DNA of 64,000 bases from positions 71,996-135,995 of the forward strand of contig JAZRFM010000030.1 in the NCBI GenBank assembly GCA_045661345.1, in the 5' to 3' direction. Of this stretch, positions 27,182 to 35,457 are shown piece by piece (within the stretch, counting starts at the first letter, position 1; the number at the start of each line of letters is the position of its first letter). The notes under the pieces are model-generated. The model did not search any database, had not been told where the DNA came from, and was given only the letters and a program-made list of their open reading frames with translations. Source of the DNA: RUG12461 sp045661345 (lineage in GTDB: Bacteria; Bacillota; Clostridia; Lachnospirales; Lachnospiraceae). Both the position numbers and the translations under genes were made by a program.

Positions 27182-27949
27182 ATGAGCAGAATCATCGCGA
27201 TAGCAAATCAAAAAGGCGGAGTAGGTAAAACAACAAGTGCGATCAATTTGTCGGCATGTCTGGCTGAAGAAGGACAAAGAGTATTATTGATAGACCTTGA
27301 CCCTCAGGGAAACGCGACCAGTGGACTGGGTATTGATAAGGACGAAGTGGAGCAGTCCGTTTATGATTTGATACTCGGAGAATGCAAGATAGCCGACAGT
27401 ATCATTAAAACGGAGATCGAGCGGCTTTCCGTGATTCCATCCAGTGTGGATCTGGCCGGTGCAGAGATCGAACTGTTGGATGTGGAGGGGAAGGAATATG
27501 TACTGCGTAATTCCGTGAATACGGTACGGAATGATTATGATTATGTCATCATAGATTGCCCGCCTTCTTTGAACATGCTGACGATCAACGCGATGACTAC
27601 GGCGGATACGATACTGGTTCCGATTCAGTGTGAGTATTATGCATTGGAAGGTCTGTCCCAGTTGATTCATACCATCAATCTGGTACAGGAAAGATTGAAT
27701 GATCATCTGATCATAGAGGGCGTCGTCTTTACGATGTATGATGGAAGAACCAATCTCTCCCAGCAGGTTGTGGAGAACGTCCGTGAGAATCTGAAAACCA
27801 AGATTTATGAAACGGTGATACCCCGGAACATCCGTCTGGCAGAAGCACCCTCCTATGGACTGCCGATAGAATTATTTGATGCAAACAGCAGTGGAGCAAA
27901 GAGCTATCGGTCTTTGGCAAAGGAAATCATGGAAAGGAAGGACATTTGA
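27182..27949 (+). CDS. parA: Chromosome partitioning ATPase ParA/Soj
   Basis: This 255-residue Walker-type ATPase acts with ParB in origin segregation and, in B. subtilis, regulates DnaA. The deviant Walker A K-G-G-V-G-K-T-T, D-L-D-P-Q-G-N-A-T and D-C-P-P-S-L are clear. Start ATG 27182 follows AAAGGAAAG; a GTG 6 bases earlier lies in that site. parB begins 1 base after its stop. Confidence 0.97.
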   Translation: MSRIIAIANQKGGVGKTTSAINLSACLAEEGQRVLLIDLDPQGNATSGLGIDKDEVEQSVYDLILGECKIADSIIKTEIERLSVIPSSVDLAGAEIELLDVEGKEYVLRNSVNTVRNDYDYVIIDCPPSLNMLTINAMTTADTILVPIQCEYYALEGLSQLIHTINLVQERLNDHLIIEGVVFTMYDGRTNLSQQVVENVRENLKTKIYETVIPRNIRLAEAPSYGLPIELFDANSSGAKSYRSLAKEIMERKDI

Positions 27950-27950
27950 T

Positions 27951-28853
27951 ATGGCAGCAAAAAAGAGCGGATTGGGAAAAGGACTTGATTCGCTGATTCC
28001 GGAGAAAACAGGCGCCGGTGCGGGGAAAGGAAAAACAGCTCCGGAGGGCAAGGATATATTGCTGGTGGATATCAATAAGATTGAGCCTAATCCGGACCAG
28101 CCACGTAAAAATTTTGACGAAGACAAACTGATTGAGCTCTCGGAAAATATCAAACAGCACGGGATCATGAATCCGCTTTTGGTGTTGGAGAAAAAAGATT
28201 ACTACATGATCATCGGCGGTGAACGCCGCTGGAGAGCATCCAAGATGGCGGGATTAAAGAAAATCCCGGTGATCGTAAAAAAGGATCTGACAGAGCAGCA
28301 AGTGGCAGAGTGGGCTTTGATCGACAATATTCAGCGTGAGGATATCAATCAGATCGATCAGGCGGAGGCCTATCAGAAGCTGTTAAACGATTACAACTGG
28401 ACACAAGACAAACTGGCGGAGGTAGTGAGTAAAAGCCGGACAGCAGTAGCAAACTCTCTGCGTCTGCTGAAGCTGGATCCGCGGGTGCGGCAGATGGTCA
28501 TTGATGAGATGGTTTCCGCCGGACACGCACGGGCTCTGCTGGGCGTGACTGACGGAGAAAAACAGTTTACGCTGGCGCAGCAGATTTATGATGAAAAAAT
28601 GAGTGTCCGGGACATAGAGAAGCTGGTAAAGAAGCTTCAGTCCCAGAAGGAAACGACAGAGAAACAGAGTAAGAGCAAAAACCCGCAGCTCGACGCGGTT
28701 TATGCCGAGCAGGAAGAAAAGATGAAACAGCTTTTCGGGACGAAAGTCACGATTTCACGGAAAAATGAGAAAAGCGGAAGGATCGAAATCGAATATTATT
28801 CGCCGGAGGAACTGGAACATTTGCTGGAAATGTTATACACTATAAAGAAATAA
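27951..28853 (+). CDS. parB: Chromosome partitioning protein ParB/Spo0J
   Basis: This 300-residue CTP-dependent DNA clamp loads at parS. The N-terminal CTP-binding domain has P-N-P-D-Q-P-R-K-N-F and I-I-G-G-E-R-R-W-R-A. The central helix-turn-helix includes V-S-K-S-R-T-A-V-A-N-S-L-R-L-L-K-L. A C-terminal dimerisation segment follows. The ATG at 27951 has GAAGGA upstream and is preferred to starts within parA. Its target sites are at 26036 and 26105. Confidence 0.97.
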   Translation: MAAKKSGLGKGLDSLIPEKTGAGAGKGKTAPEGKDILLVDINKIEPNPDQPRKNFDEDKLIELSENIKQHGIMNPLLVLEKKDYYMIIGGERRWRASKMAGLKKIPVIVKKDLTEQQVAEWALIDNIQREDINQIDQAEAYQKLLNDYNWTQDKLAEVVSKSRTAVANSLRLLKLDPRVRQMVIDEMVSAGHARALLGVTDGEKQFTLAQQIYDEKMSVRDIEKLVKKLQSQKETTEKQSKSKNPQLDAVYAEQEEKMKQLFGTKVTISRKNEKSGRIEIEYYSPEELEHLLEMLYTIKK

Positions 28854-28873
28854 GGAACTGTTAGGGGAACTAC

Positions 28874-29401
28874 ATGTTAGGAATTGCGGATTATCTGGGA
28901 ATTGATCTGGATATTGCGTTGATCGTGATCGCAGCGCTGATCGTTCTTGTGGTGGTTTTGATCATCATCACGGTTGTAAATGCGATTCATCTGAAAAAAC
29001 TGAAAGAAAGATATCGCATTTTTATGTCAGGCAAGGGGGCGAAATCCCTTGAAGAAACCCTCGTCAAACGTCTGGATCAGGTAGACATGCTGCTGGAGGC
29101 AAATAAAGAAAACGAGCAAAATATCTCAAAGCTGTTTGAGAATAATCAGTTTGTTTTTCAGAAAGCAGGACTTGTCAAATACGACGCTTTCAGTGAGATG
29201 GGGGGGAAGCTTTCCTTTTCTGTTGCCCTTCTGAATGAAAAAAATGATGGATTTATCATCAATGCGATGCATTCCAGAGAAGGATGCTATACTTACATTA
29301 AGGAAATCATAGAAGGAAACAGTATCATCGTTTTATCCGAGGATGAAAAGAAAGCTCTGGATCAGGCTATGAACTCGAAGAAACCGTTGAAGAGTGAATA
29401 A
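28874..29401 (+). CDS. DUF4446 family membrane protein
   Basis: 175 residues with an N-terminal helix (about 13-35), a coiled-coil segment (about 60-95) and a small folded domain with V-K-Y-D-A-F-S-E-M-G-G-K-L-S-F-S. This matches the DUF4446 family, usually found next to parB in Clostridia. The function is unknown. It is 20 bases downstream of parB and in line with the DUF3881 gene, so it probably shares the parAB transcript. Confidence 0.85.
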   Translation: MLGIADYLGIDLDIALIVIAALIVLVVVLIIITVVNAIHLKKLKERYRIFMSGKGAKSLEETLVKRLDQVDMLLEANKENEQNISKLFENNQFVFQKAGLVKYDAFSEMGGKLSFSVALLNEKNDGFIINAMHSREGCYTYIKEIIEGNSIIVLSEDEKKALDQAMNSKKPLKSE

Positions 29402-29412
29402 GGAGAAGCAGC

Positions 29413-30291
29413 TTGCATCATTATCTGAGAACCGTCGGATTTCATGAACTGAGCAGTACAAAGGATTTGGACGCGGTTTTGGATGAGATCATCGCGAATC
29501 CGAACCGGGAACAGACGACACAGGATGCAAAAGGAAATGAAATCGTCGAAATGACAAAAGAATATGGACACGGCTTCGGGATTCGTCTGATTGGTCAATA
29601 TGTGGGTGAGGATGGTTTTGAGATCGACCACTACTATCCATATTTCACCGGAAACGGCGTGACGACGGAGGAGTCCGTGGAAGTAGAGCGCCACCACAGT
29701 AATGAATCCTACGCAGGTATCTGTGACGATGTAAAGATCGGCGTCTCTCTGATTTTCTTCATTCAAAACAGTGTAGAGTACATGAATGAAATGTACCGGA
29801 ACGAACAGTGTCTGAGTAAAGCAACGGTGACCTTATCGGGTCTTTCGACGGATGGGCATATTATTATGCCGATTGCGAAGCAAAAGAAAAAGGTTGAGAC
29901 ACCGAGACAGGTACAGGAGCGGCACAGTATTCTGGAAGCGGCCAGGGATGGCGATGAAGAAGCCATGGAAAGCCTGACTCTGGAAGACATTGATACCTAT
30001 TCCATGCTTTCCCGCCGTGTGATGTATGAAGATATCTTAAGCATTGTCGAGACGAGCTTCATGCCTTACGGGATCGAGTCGGATCAATACCAGGTAATCG
30101 GTGAGATCCTGGATTATACCATGCAGCCGAATAAAGAAACCCTCGAGGAATTAGTGATTCTGACCTTGAATTGCAATGATCTGGTGTTTGATGTATGCAT
30201 CAATCAGAAAGACCTGTTGGGAGAACCCGCAGTCGGTCGGCGTTTCAAGGGTACGATCTGGCTTCAGGGAAGACTGAATTTTTTTGATTGA
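29413..30291 (+). CDS. DUF3881 family protein
   Basis: 292 residues, no signal peptide or membrane helix. It begins H-H-Y-L-R-T-V-G-F after a TTG start, which is supported by AAGGAG 8 bases upstream. The sequence resembles the DUF3881 family, known mainly from Lachnospiraceae. No catalytic motif is evident. It follows DUF4446 by 11 bases, and tRNA-Arg begins 33 bases after its stop. Confidence 0.8.
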   Translation: MHHYLRTVGFHELSSTKDLDAVLDEIIANPNREQTTQDAKGNEIVEMTKEYGHGFGIRLIGQYVGEDGFEIDHYYPYFTGNGVTTEESVEVERHHSNESYAGICDDVKIGVSLIFFIQNSVEYMNEMYRNEQCLSKATVTLSGLSTDGHIIMPIAKQKKKVETPRQVQERHSILEAARDGDEEAMESLTLEDIDTYSMLSRRVMYEDILSIVETSFMPYGIESDQYQVIGEILDYTMQPNKETLEELVILTLNCNDLVFDVCINQKDLLGEPAVGRRFKGTIWLQGRLNFFD

Positions 30292-30324
30292 AAGTGACGC
30301 ATCCAATGGTTGCGGTACCGATAT

Positions 30325-30398
30325 GTCCATGTAGCTCAGCAGGATAGAGCGACCGCCTCCTAAGCGGTAGGTCGGAGGTTCGAATCCCCTCATGGACG
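30325..30398 (+). tRNA. tRNA-Arg (anticodon CCT)
   Basis: 74 bases fold into a full cloverleaf. The acceptor arm GTCCATG/CATGGAC is closed, the D arm has TAGCTCAG, and the anticodon stem CCGC/GCGG encloses CT-CCT-AA. The T arm has GGTTCGAATCC. CCA is not encoded. It decodes AGG. A strong terminator follows 10 bases later. Confidence 0.95.
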
Positions 30399-30407
30399 CT
30401 GAATTTC

Positions 30408-30446
30408 AAACAGGGATGGGACAAATCGTCTCATCCCTGTTTTTTA
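30408..30446 (+). terminator. Terminator after tRNA-Arg
   Basis: A 12-bp stem beginning CAGGGATG and closing CATCCCTG, with a five-base loop and a run of six T. It ends the tRNA-Arg transcript and possibly the whole parAB-DUF3881 unit. Confidence 0.9.
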
Positions 30447-30553
30447 AGGAAAGACTGTTTCTTTTCCTTAAAAATAGTCTATTCTAAAAATAGGAAATAT
30501 GATACGATAGAACGGAATGGGGAGTTTGGGACAAATTGAAAGGAGAGGCAAAG

Positions 30554-31096
30554 ATGGGTGAAAACAAATATGCAGGTACCAAGACGGAGAAAAATTTAAG
30601 AGAGGCCTTTGCAGGAGAATCTCAGGCAAGGAACAAGTATACTTATTTTGCTTCCGTAGCAAAAAAGAACGGATATGAACAGATCGCAGCTTTGTTTTTG
30701 AAAACGGCGGAGAATGAGAAGGAACACGCAAAGCTTTGGTTTAAGGCGCTGGGAGAGCTTGGGACGACGGAAGAAAATCTGCTCGCTGCGGCCGAGGGCG
30801 AAAACTTTGAGTGGACAGACATGTATGAACGTATGGCAAAAGATGCGGAAGAAGAAGGCTTTACGGAGCTTGCAGAACAATTCCGGGGTGTGGCAGCGAT
30901 CGAAAAGGAACATGAGGAACGTTACCGGAAGCTGCTTGAGAATATAAAAGCGAAGACAGTCTTTGAGAAGAGCGGTGTTACCGTTTGGGAATGCCGCAAT
31001 TGCGGGCATATTGTGATAGGAACATCGGCACCTGAGGAATGTCCGGTCTGTCATCATCCGCAAAGCTATTTTGAGGTTAGAGAGCAGAATTATTAA
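30554..31096 (+). CDS. Rubrerythrin
   Basis: This 180-residue non-haem iron protein reduces hydrogen peroxide in anaerobes. The N-terminal ferritin-like four-helix domain carries E-A-F-A-G-E-S-Q-A-R-N-K-Y and E-N-E-K-E-H-A, the diiron ligands. The C-terminal rubredoxin-like domain has C-R-N-C-G-H and C-P-V-C-H-H-P. The ATG at 30554 has GGAGAGG upstream. A near-palindrome, CTATTCTAAAAATAG at 30479-30493, could be a PerR-type operator, but this is weak. Superoxide dismutase follows 38 bases later. Confidence 0.95.
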   Translation: MGENKYAGTKTEKNLREAFAGESQARNKYTYFASVAKKNGYEQIAALFLKTAENEKEHAKLWFKALGELGTTEENLLAAAEGENFEWTDMYERMAKDAEEEGFTELAEQFRGVAAIEKEHEERYRKLLENIKAKTVFEKSGVTVWECRNCGHIVIGTSAPEECPVCHHPQSYFEVREQNY

Positions 31097-31134
31097 TATC
31101 CTAAACAGGATGATAGGGGAAGGAGAGAGGATCT

Positions 31135-31749
31135 ATGTATGAACAGGTGGCATTACCGGTAGCGTATGACGGTCTGGAGCCCGTCATTGACACGCTGACA
31201 ATGGAAACACATTACGGAAAACACCATGCGGCTTATACCAAGACGTTGAATGAACTTGCTGAAAAAGCCGGTAAGACAGATGTGCCGATTGAGGAGCTTC
31301 TTTCAAATCTGGACAGTATTCCGGATGAAACGCTGAGAAAGGGCATCCGTAATCATGGCGGCGGTTATTATAATCATAATCTGTATTTCAGTACACTTGG
31401 AACAGAGCATCACACGCCAACCGGTATTCTGGCAGAGAAAATCCATCAGGCTTTCGGAAGTTTTGAGGCTTTTCAGGAAAAAATCTCAAATCTAGCCGTA
31501 ACGCAGTTCGGTTCCGGCTGGGCCTTTCTTTCCGTGACGCCGGAGGGAAGCCTTGTATTGTCCCAAAGTCCGAATCAGGACAATCCCTACAGTGAGAAAA
31601 CCGGAAATATTCCGATTTTTGCGATTGATGTATGGGAGCATGCCTATTATCTGAAATACAAAAATCTGCGTGCGCAATATGTCACAGAGCTTTTTAAGGT
31701 CATCGACTGGAAAGTGGTTGAGGAAAATTATCATAAGGCAGTAGCTTAA
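31135..31749 (+). CDS. Superoxide dismutase, Fe/Mn type
   Basis: 204 residues. It converts superoxide to oxygen and peroxide, and the peroxide can be handled by the adjacent rubrerythrin. The metal ligands are recognisable: His in E-T-H-Y-G-K-H-H-A-A-Y, His in Y-Y-N-H-N-L-Y-F, and Asp and His in D-V-W-E-H-A-Y-Y-L. The usual G-G-G-H-W-N-H reads G-G-G-Y-Y-N-H here. Whether it uses Fe or Mn cannot be told. AAGGAGAGAGG precedes the ATG. Confidence 0.93.
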   Translation: MYEQVALPVAYDGLEPVIDTLTMETHYGKHHAAYTKTLNELAEKAGKTDVPIEELLSNLDSIPDETLRKGIRNHGGGYYNHNLYFSTLGTEHHTPTGILAEKIHQAFGSFEAFQEKISNLAVTQFGSGWAFLSVTPEGSLVLSQSPNQDNPYSEKTGNIPIFAIDVWEHAYYLKYKNLRAQYVTELFKVIDWKVVEENYHKAVA

Positions 31750-31762
31750 GGGGGTTTTTCGG

Positions 31763-32899
31763 ATGAAAAACGGTGTACCTGTCAAACAGGAAAAACACGA
31801 CACAACAATGATGAAGATCGTTTTCTCCGTTATTGTCCTGCTCGTTTCTTTTCTGGCAGTTTTATATGTCATGGTGAGGAGCGCGGATCCGATCTATCTG
31901 ATTATTTTCGGGATCCTGATGATCGCAGCGGCATTTTTTCTGATCATCACACTGATCCAGATCAGCTATCAGAGGCATTTACGGGAAGAGGAGCGATACG
32001 AAAATATCTTTAAATCCGAAAAAGCATCCTACATGCTGTTACGTTCCAATTTTGAACACCTCAGTGAACATGTGAAGCTGGTTGACCAGAAAGTGACCGG
32101 ATATGCACAGGCGCTTGCGAAAGAGCAGCAAAAGTATGCAAAGCTTCTTGTATCCAGAAATAAAGAAAATACCGATGCCATGCTCAGTTCGAATGACCAG
32201 CTTCTGTTGGAGCTGACCCAGCTGGGGGAGGGATTGGAGAAGCTGGAGGGCAACGTGGTGAACGGTATCGAAACGAAAAGTGCCGATCAGCTCCAGAGTT
32301 CCAATAAAGAAATCCTTTCACAGCTGCAGCTATTGGATTTGTCCGTAAAGAATTCAATTCTGGAGTTGAAGTCGGTGATGAATTCCGCACCCCAGACTAC
32401 GTTGATACAAGGGGTTGCACAGGCACCGACGATTCCTGCTGCACCGACACCTGTCCCGGAGCCGATGCCAATGGTGGAGAGTGCACCGGAACCGATTCCG
32501 GAGCCAGAACCTGAGCCGATGCCGGAGCCGGAACCGGAGTCGATTCCGGAACCCGAACCGGAGCCGATTCCGGAGCCTGAGCCGATTCCGGAGCCCGAGC
32601 CTGAGCCGATTCCGGAGCCCGAGCCGGAACCGATCCCGGAGCCCGAGCCGGAGCCGGCACCCGCTCCAGAGCCGGAGAAACCGCCGATGCCGGATCTTTC
32701 CGATCCGAATCACATTATGACGCCGGATGAAATCGCAGCGCTGCTTGCAAATACCGGAGACGGAGCAGCGGCTGCCCCCGGGCCGGAGCCGATTCCGGAA
32801 CCCGAACCGGAGCCGGAGAAACCGCCGATGCCGGATCTTTCCGATCCGAATCATGTGATGACGCCGGAAGAAATTGCAGCTCTGATTGCAAACTCTTAA
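31763..32899 (+). CDS. Membrane-anchored coiled-coil protein with Pro-Glu repeats and two copies of a C-terminal motif
   Basis: 378 residues of unknown function. Two membrane helices (about 15-37 and 42-62) are followed by a coiled-coil cytoplasmic region (to about 200) and then a long Pro-Glu repeat. Two near-identical tails follow, each with K-P-P-M-P-D-L-S-D-P-N-H and then M-T-P-D/E-E-I-A-A-L-L/I-A. The last motif resembles the L-S-Q-D-E-I-D-A-L-L peptide at the FliM N-terminus, which binds CheY, but no flagellar genes are near. It lies 13 bases after superoxide dismutase and is followed by a terminator. Confidence 0.8.
   Translation: MKNGVPVKQEKHDTTMMKIVFSVIVLLVSFLAVLYVMVRSADPIYLIIFGILMIAAAFFLIITLIQISYQRHLREEERYENIFKSEKASYMLLRSNFEHLSEHVKLVDQKVTGYAQALAKEQQKYAKLLVSRNKENTDAMLSSNDQLLLELTQLGEGLEKLEGNVVNGIETKSADQLQSSNKEILSQLQLLDLSVKNSILELKSVMNSAPQTTLIQGVAQAPTIPAAPTPVPEPMPMVESAPEPIPEPEPEPMPEPEPESIPEPEPEPIPEPEPIPEPEPEPIPEPEPEPIPEPEPEPAPAPEPEKPPMPDLSDPNHIMTPDEIAALLANTGDGAAAAPGPEPIPEPEPEPEKPPMPDLSDPNHVMTPEEIAALIANS
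32489..32853 (+). repeat. Pro-Glu coding repeat and 44-bp direct duplication
   Basis: From about 32489 to 32680 the DNA is a run of CCGGAGCC-like units encoding alternating Pro and Glu. An exact 44-base segment at 32669-32712 recurs at 32810-32853, 141 bases (47 codons) apart, so the tail module was duplicated in frame. The repeat also creates a long Arg-rich antisense frame, which is not a gene. Confidence 0.9.
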
Positions 32900-32912
32900 A
32901 TAATCAATTCCA

Positions 32913-32947
32913 CAGCCCGACCCTGTGTTCTGCGGTTGGGCTGTTTT
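32913..32947 (+). terminator. Terminator after the Pro-Glu repeat protein
   Basis: Stem CAGCCCGACC/GGTTGGGCTG (10 pairs, one G-U) with an 11-base loop, followed by TTTT and a second T-rich tract. Confidence 0.85.
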
Positions 32948-32968
32948 CATTCTTTTTTCAAAAAATAC

Positions 32969-32997
32969 TTGCAATCACGAAATTTCTATAATATAAT
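32969..32997 (+). promoter_or_regulatory. tRNA-Lys promoter
   Basis: TTGCAA (32969-32974) and TATAAT (32992-32997) are 17 bases apart. The tRNA starts 31 bases downstream. Confidence 0.75.
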
Positions 32998-33027
32998 TCT
33001 GTTTGTGCTTCATGTAGGAGGCACTTC

Positions 33028-33100
33028 GGGCCATTAGCTCAGCTGGAAGAGCACCTGACTCTTAATCAGGGTGTCCAGGGTTCGAGCCCCTGATGGCCCA
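33028..33100 (+). tRNA. tRNA-Lys (anticodon CTT)
   Basis: 73 bases with acceptor GGGCCAT/ATGGCCC, a D arm with TAGCTCAG, an anticodon stem CTGA/TCAG enclosing CT-CTT-AA, and a T arm with GGTTCGAGCC. The discriminator base is A and CCA is not encoded. It decodes AAG. Confidence 0.95.
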
Positions 33101-33106
33101 CGTAAA

Positions 33107-33146
33107 GGCGGTTTTCCGAAGGTAGCTTCGGGGGGCTGTCTTTTTT
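33107..33146 (+). terminator. Terminator after tRNA-Lys
   Basis: A long hairpin at 33107-33140: six Watson-Crick pairs CCGAAG/CTTCGG around a GTAG loop, extended outward by nine pairs rich in G-U. A run of six T follows. It overlaps the 3' edge of the regulator remnant on the other strand. Confidence 0.75.
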
Positions 33147-33149
33147 CTT

Positions 33150-33280
33150 TTATTTTCTTAGCTTGTCTATGAGTTGTGAAACGATCGCCACAGATTCTTT
33201 GTCCAATCCATCTATATCCAGGCTTCGTATATCAGAAACACCAATCAGATAGTCTATGCTTGGAAGAGAAAAAATGAGAA
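33150..33280 (-). pseudogene. XRE-family regulator remnant (C-terminal part only)
   Basis: Read on the minus strand, an open frame ends at 33150 and contains L-P-S-I-D-Y-L-I-G-V-S-D-I, then I-D-G-L-D-K-E-S-V-A-I-V and S-Q-L-I-D-K-L-R-K. This is the typical end of Cro/CI-type helix-turn-helix regulators. No DNA-binding domain or start codon remains: the frame is closed by a stop about 60 bases upstream, in sequence that does not resemble the family. It looks like the leftover of a deleted gene next to a tRNA. Confidence 0.65.
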
Positions 33281-33322
33281 AAGCGGTTTTCGTAAAGGAA
33301 AAAAAATGATAGTATAGGTCTT

Positions 33323-34186
33323 ATGAACAACAGAGAAAACTGCGTAGATTACGAAAAGCCAAAACAAAAGGTCTCTACACTCCGTAAAATCTATATCGCA
33401 CGGCTTATCATCCGCATCCTGATACTGGCAGCCTGTGTTCTGATTGCGGTCTATTTTCCACAGCAATTGCAGGTGCTCGAGGGGTGGAATTTCTTTCATA
33501 TGCTGACGCCGTTGCATCTGCTCTGGGTGCTTTGGGTGCTGGATATGCTTTGGCAGCTGATTCCCGTAAAAAACAAAATTGCCCTCGGATCGCAGAAGCT
33601 GTTTCAATTTCGTTTTATCCCGTCGGAGGATCTGAAACGCATCAATTACAAAAATCTGCGCGATTATATTATTCGAACCACCAAACAGGCTTACAAGGTC
33701 ATGCTTCTATGGGCGGCCGCCATCGTATTTCTGACGCTGCTCCGTTATTTTAATATCATTTCTGACACTTACCTGTTCCTGTTTACCGTCACTTTTTATG
33801 TTTGTGACCTGATTTGTGTGCTGATCTGGTGCCCTTTCCGGCTTATTCTGAAAAACCGGTGCTGCACCACCTGCCGGATCTTCAACTGGGATCATCTGAT
33901 GATGTTCACACCTATGCTTTTTGTGAGAGGCTTTTATTCCTTAAGTCTTCTGTTGATGTCCATCCTGGTTTGGCTGATCTGGGAACTCGCGGTTATGATG
34001 TATCCGGAGCGTTTTTCGGAAATCACCAACGAAGCGCTACGTTGCAGTAACTGTACCGACAAACTTTGTACCCAGTACTGTCAGAAGCTCCGGACACCGA
34101 ATAATCCCAATGTAGCGCCGATCGAACGTTTTGAGGAAAAGCTTGAAGGGAAAATCGGAGAAACACTGGAAAGCTTAAAAAAATGA
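33323..34186 (+). CDS. Polytopic membrane protein with paired cysteines, function unknown
   Basis: 287 residues with about five or six hydrophobic helices (roughly 25-45, 58-80, 125-142, 148-172, 192-225). Two Cys-rich patches face the same side: R-C-C-T-T-C-R between helices, and a C-terminal C-S-N-C-T-D-K-L-C-T-Q-Y-C. The latter looks like a metal or Fe-S site. No ribosome binding site precedes the ATG, and a TATAGG (33313-33318) sits only 5 bases before it, so the mRNA may be leaderless. The following gene, 24 bases away, is a zinc-ribbon protein. Confidence 0.75.
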   Translation: MNNRENCVDYEKPKQKVSTLRKIYIARLIIRILILAACVLIAVYFPQQLQVLEGWNFFHMLTPLHLLWVLWVLDMLWQLIPVKNKIALGSQKLFQFRFIPSEDLKRINYKNLRDYIIRTTKQAYKVMLLWAAAIVFLTLLRYFNIISDTYLFLFTVTFYVCDLICVLIWCPFRLILKNRCCTTCRIFNWDHLMMFTPMLFVRGFYSLSLLLMSILVWLIWELAVMMYPERFSEITNEALRCSNCTDKLCTQYCQKLRTPNNPNVAPIERFEEKLEGKIGETLESLKK

Positions 34187-34210
34187 AACCTGTTTAGGAA
34201 AGGAGAGGGT

Positions 34211-35440
34211 ATGGGAGAGAACCAAACAATGGCAGCCGCTTGTCCGGCATGCGGCGGGGAGATGAAATTCGACCCGGTCAGCGGAAAGCTGAAATGTGAA
34301 TACTGCGCGTCGCTGTATACAGCGGAGGAAGTAGAGGCATTTTGGAGGGAGAAGGAGCAGCAGGCGGCATCAGCGCAGGAGAGCGCAACGAACCCGGGGG
34401 AAAACTGGGATACCGAAAAAGACGGTATGAAAACTTATGCCTGTTCCACCTGCGGTGCGGAACTGATTGCAAATGAGACGACAGCAGTCATGCGCTGTCC
34501 TTATTGCGGAAATCAGACGATTGTTCCGGGGCAGTTTTCGGGCAGTATCCGTCCGGATCACATTATCCCCTTTGCGCACACGAAGGATCAGGCGATCAGC
34601 AGTTACCATCAATACTATCAGAAGCGCTTTTTGCTGCCGAAGTCCTTTCAGACAGACAATCATGTCTCTGAAATTCAGGGTGTCTACGTACCGTTTTGGC
34701 TTTTCAGCGGCAAAGCATCCATTGATGCAACGTATGATGCGGTGGATGTAAAGAGTGATCAGGAATATGAGACCCTGACCCATTATGATGTGAGGAGAAA
34801 AGGGTATCTTTCCTATGAGAATGTGCCGACGGATGCATCGAAGCGCATGGAGGATGCTCTCATGGATTCTGTCGAGCCCTATGACATGGCGCAGATCAAG
34901 CCCTTTTCCCTGTCCTATCTTCCGGGTTTTCTGGCAGAACGTTTCGACGTGGAAAAACAGGACAACGTGGAGCGTGCCCACAAACGTGTCAAATCAACGA
35001 TCAGTGAGCAGACGAAGAGGACGATCAGACACAACCGCATTGAGTCAGAACAGGAGCAGGTCACAATCAGCGATGAAAAAACGGGATATGGTCTGTTTCC
35101 GGTCTGGCTGCTGACGACCCGTTGGAATGATAAGGAATATCGGTTTGCGATGAACGGCCAGACCGGTAAGATGACGGGGGATCTCCCGATCAGTGTACCG
35201 AAGTTTTTGGGCGTGGTGATCGCGGTGTTTGTTGCGATCCTTCTGATTGGTCTTTTGTTCGTGGATGTCGGTACGATTTTAATCATTGATCTGATCGTTG
35301 TTGCCATCGTCAGCATGGTCATGTACGGAAGCATGAAACCTGTCGTACAGGCCGCCGATGCCGATCATTATATCAGCGAATCCCTGACACTGACAGAAGA
35401 AGGGGAAGTCTTTACGAGAAAAGAAAAGCGTAAAAAATAA
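34211..35440 (+). CDS. Zinc-ribbon protein with C-terminal membrane helices
   Basis: 409 residues. Two zinc ribbons open the protein: C-P-A-C with C-E-Y-C (about 10-32) and C-S-T-C with C-P-Y-C (about 78-98). A conserved block follows with I-I-P-F and V-Y-V-P-F-W-L-F-S-G. Two helices (about 335-355 and 358-378) lie near the C-terminus. Proteins of this shape are common in Lachnospiraceae and are often misnamed as helicases. No helicase motif is present. GGAGAGGGT precedes the ATG. It may work at the membrane with the Cys-rich protein upstream. Confidence 0.8.
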   Translation: MGENQTMAAACPACGGEMKFDPVSGKLKCEYCASLYTAEEVEAFWREKEQQAASAQESATNPGENWDTEKDGMKTYACSTCGAELIANETTAVMRCPYCGNQTIVPGQFSGSIRPDHIIPFAHTKDQAISSYHQYYQKRFLLPKSFQTDNHVSEIQGVYVPFWLFSGKASIDATYDAVDVKSDQEYETLTHYDVRRKGYLSYENVPTDASKRMEDALMDSVEPYDMAQIKPFSLSYLPGFLAERFDVEKQDNVERAHKRVKSTISEQTKRTIRHNRIESEQEQVTISDEKTGYGLFPVWLLTTRWNDKEYRFAMNGQTGKMTGDLPISVPKFLGVVIAVFVAILLIGLLFVDVGTILIIDLIVVAIVSMVMYGSMKPVVQAADADHYISESLTLTEEGEVFTRKEKRKK

Positions 35441-35457
35441 AGGAATTGAAGCCAGCC

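Noticed and set aside
32489..32853. Possible CRISPR array
   Set aside because: The repeats are contiguous in-frame Pro-Glu codons without unique spacers of regular length, and there are no cas genes.
32354..32974. 206-codon minus-strand frame, Arg- and Cys-rich
   Set aside because: It is the antisense shadow of the Pro-Glu repeat, has biased repetitive composition and no ribosome binding site, and runs through the terminator.
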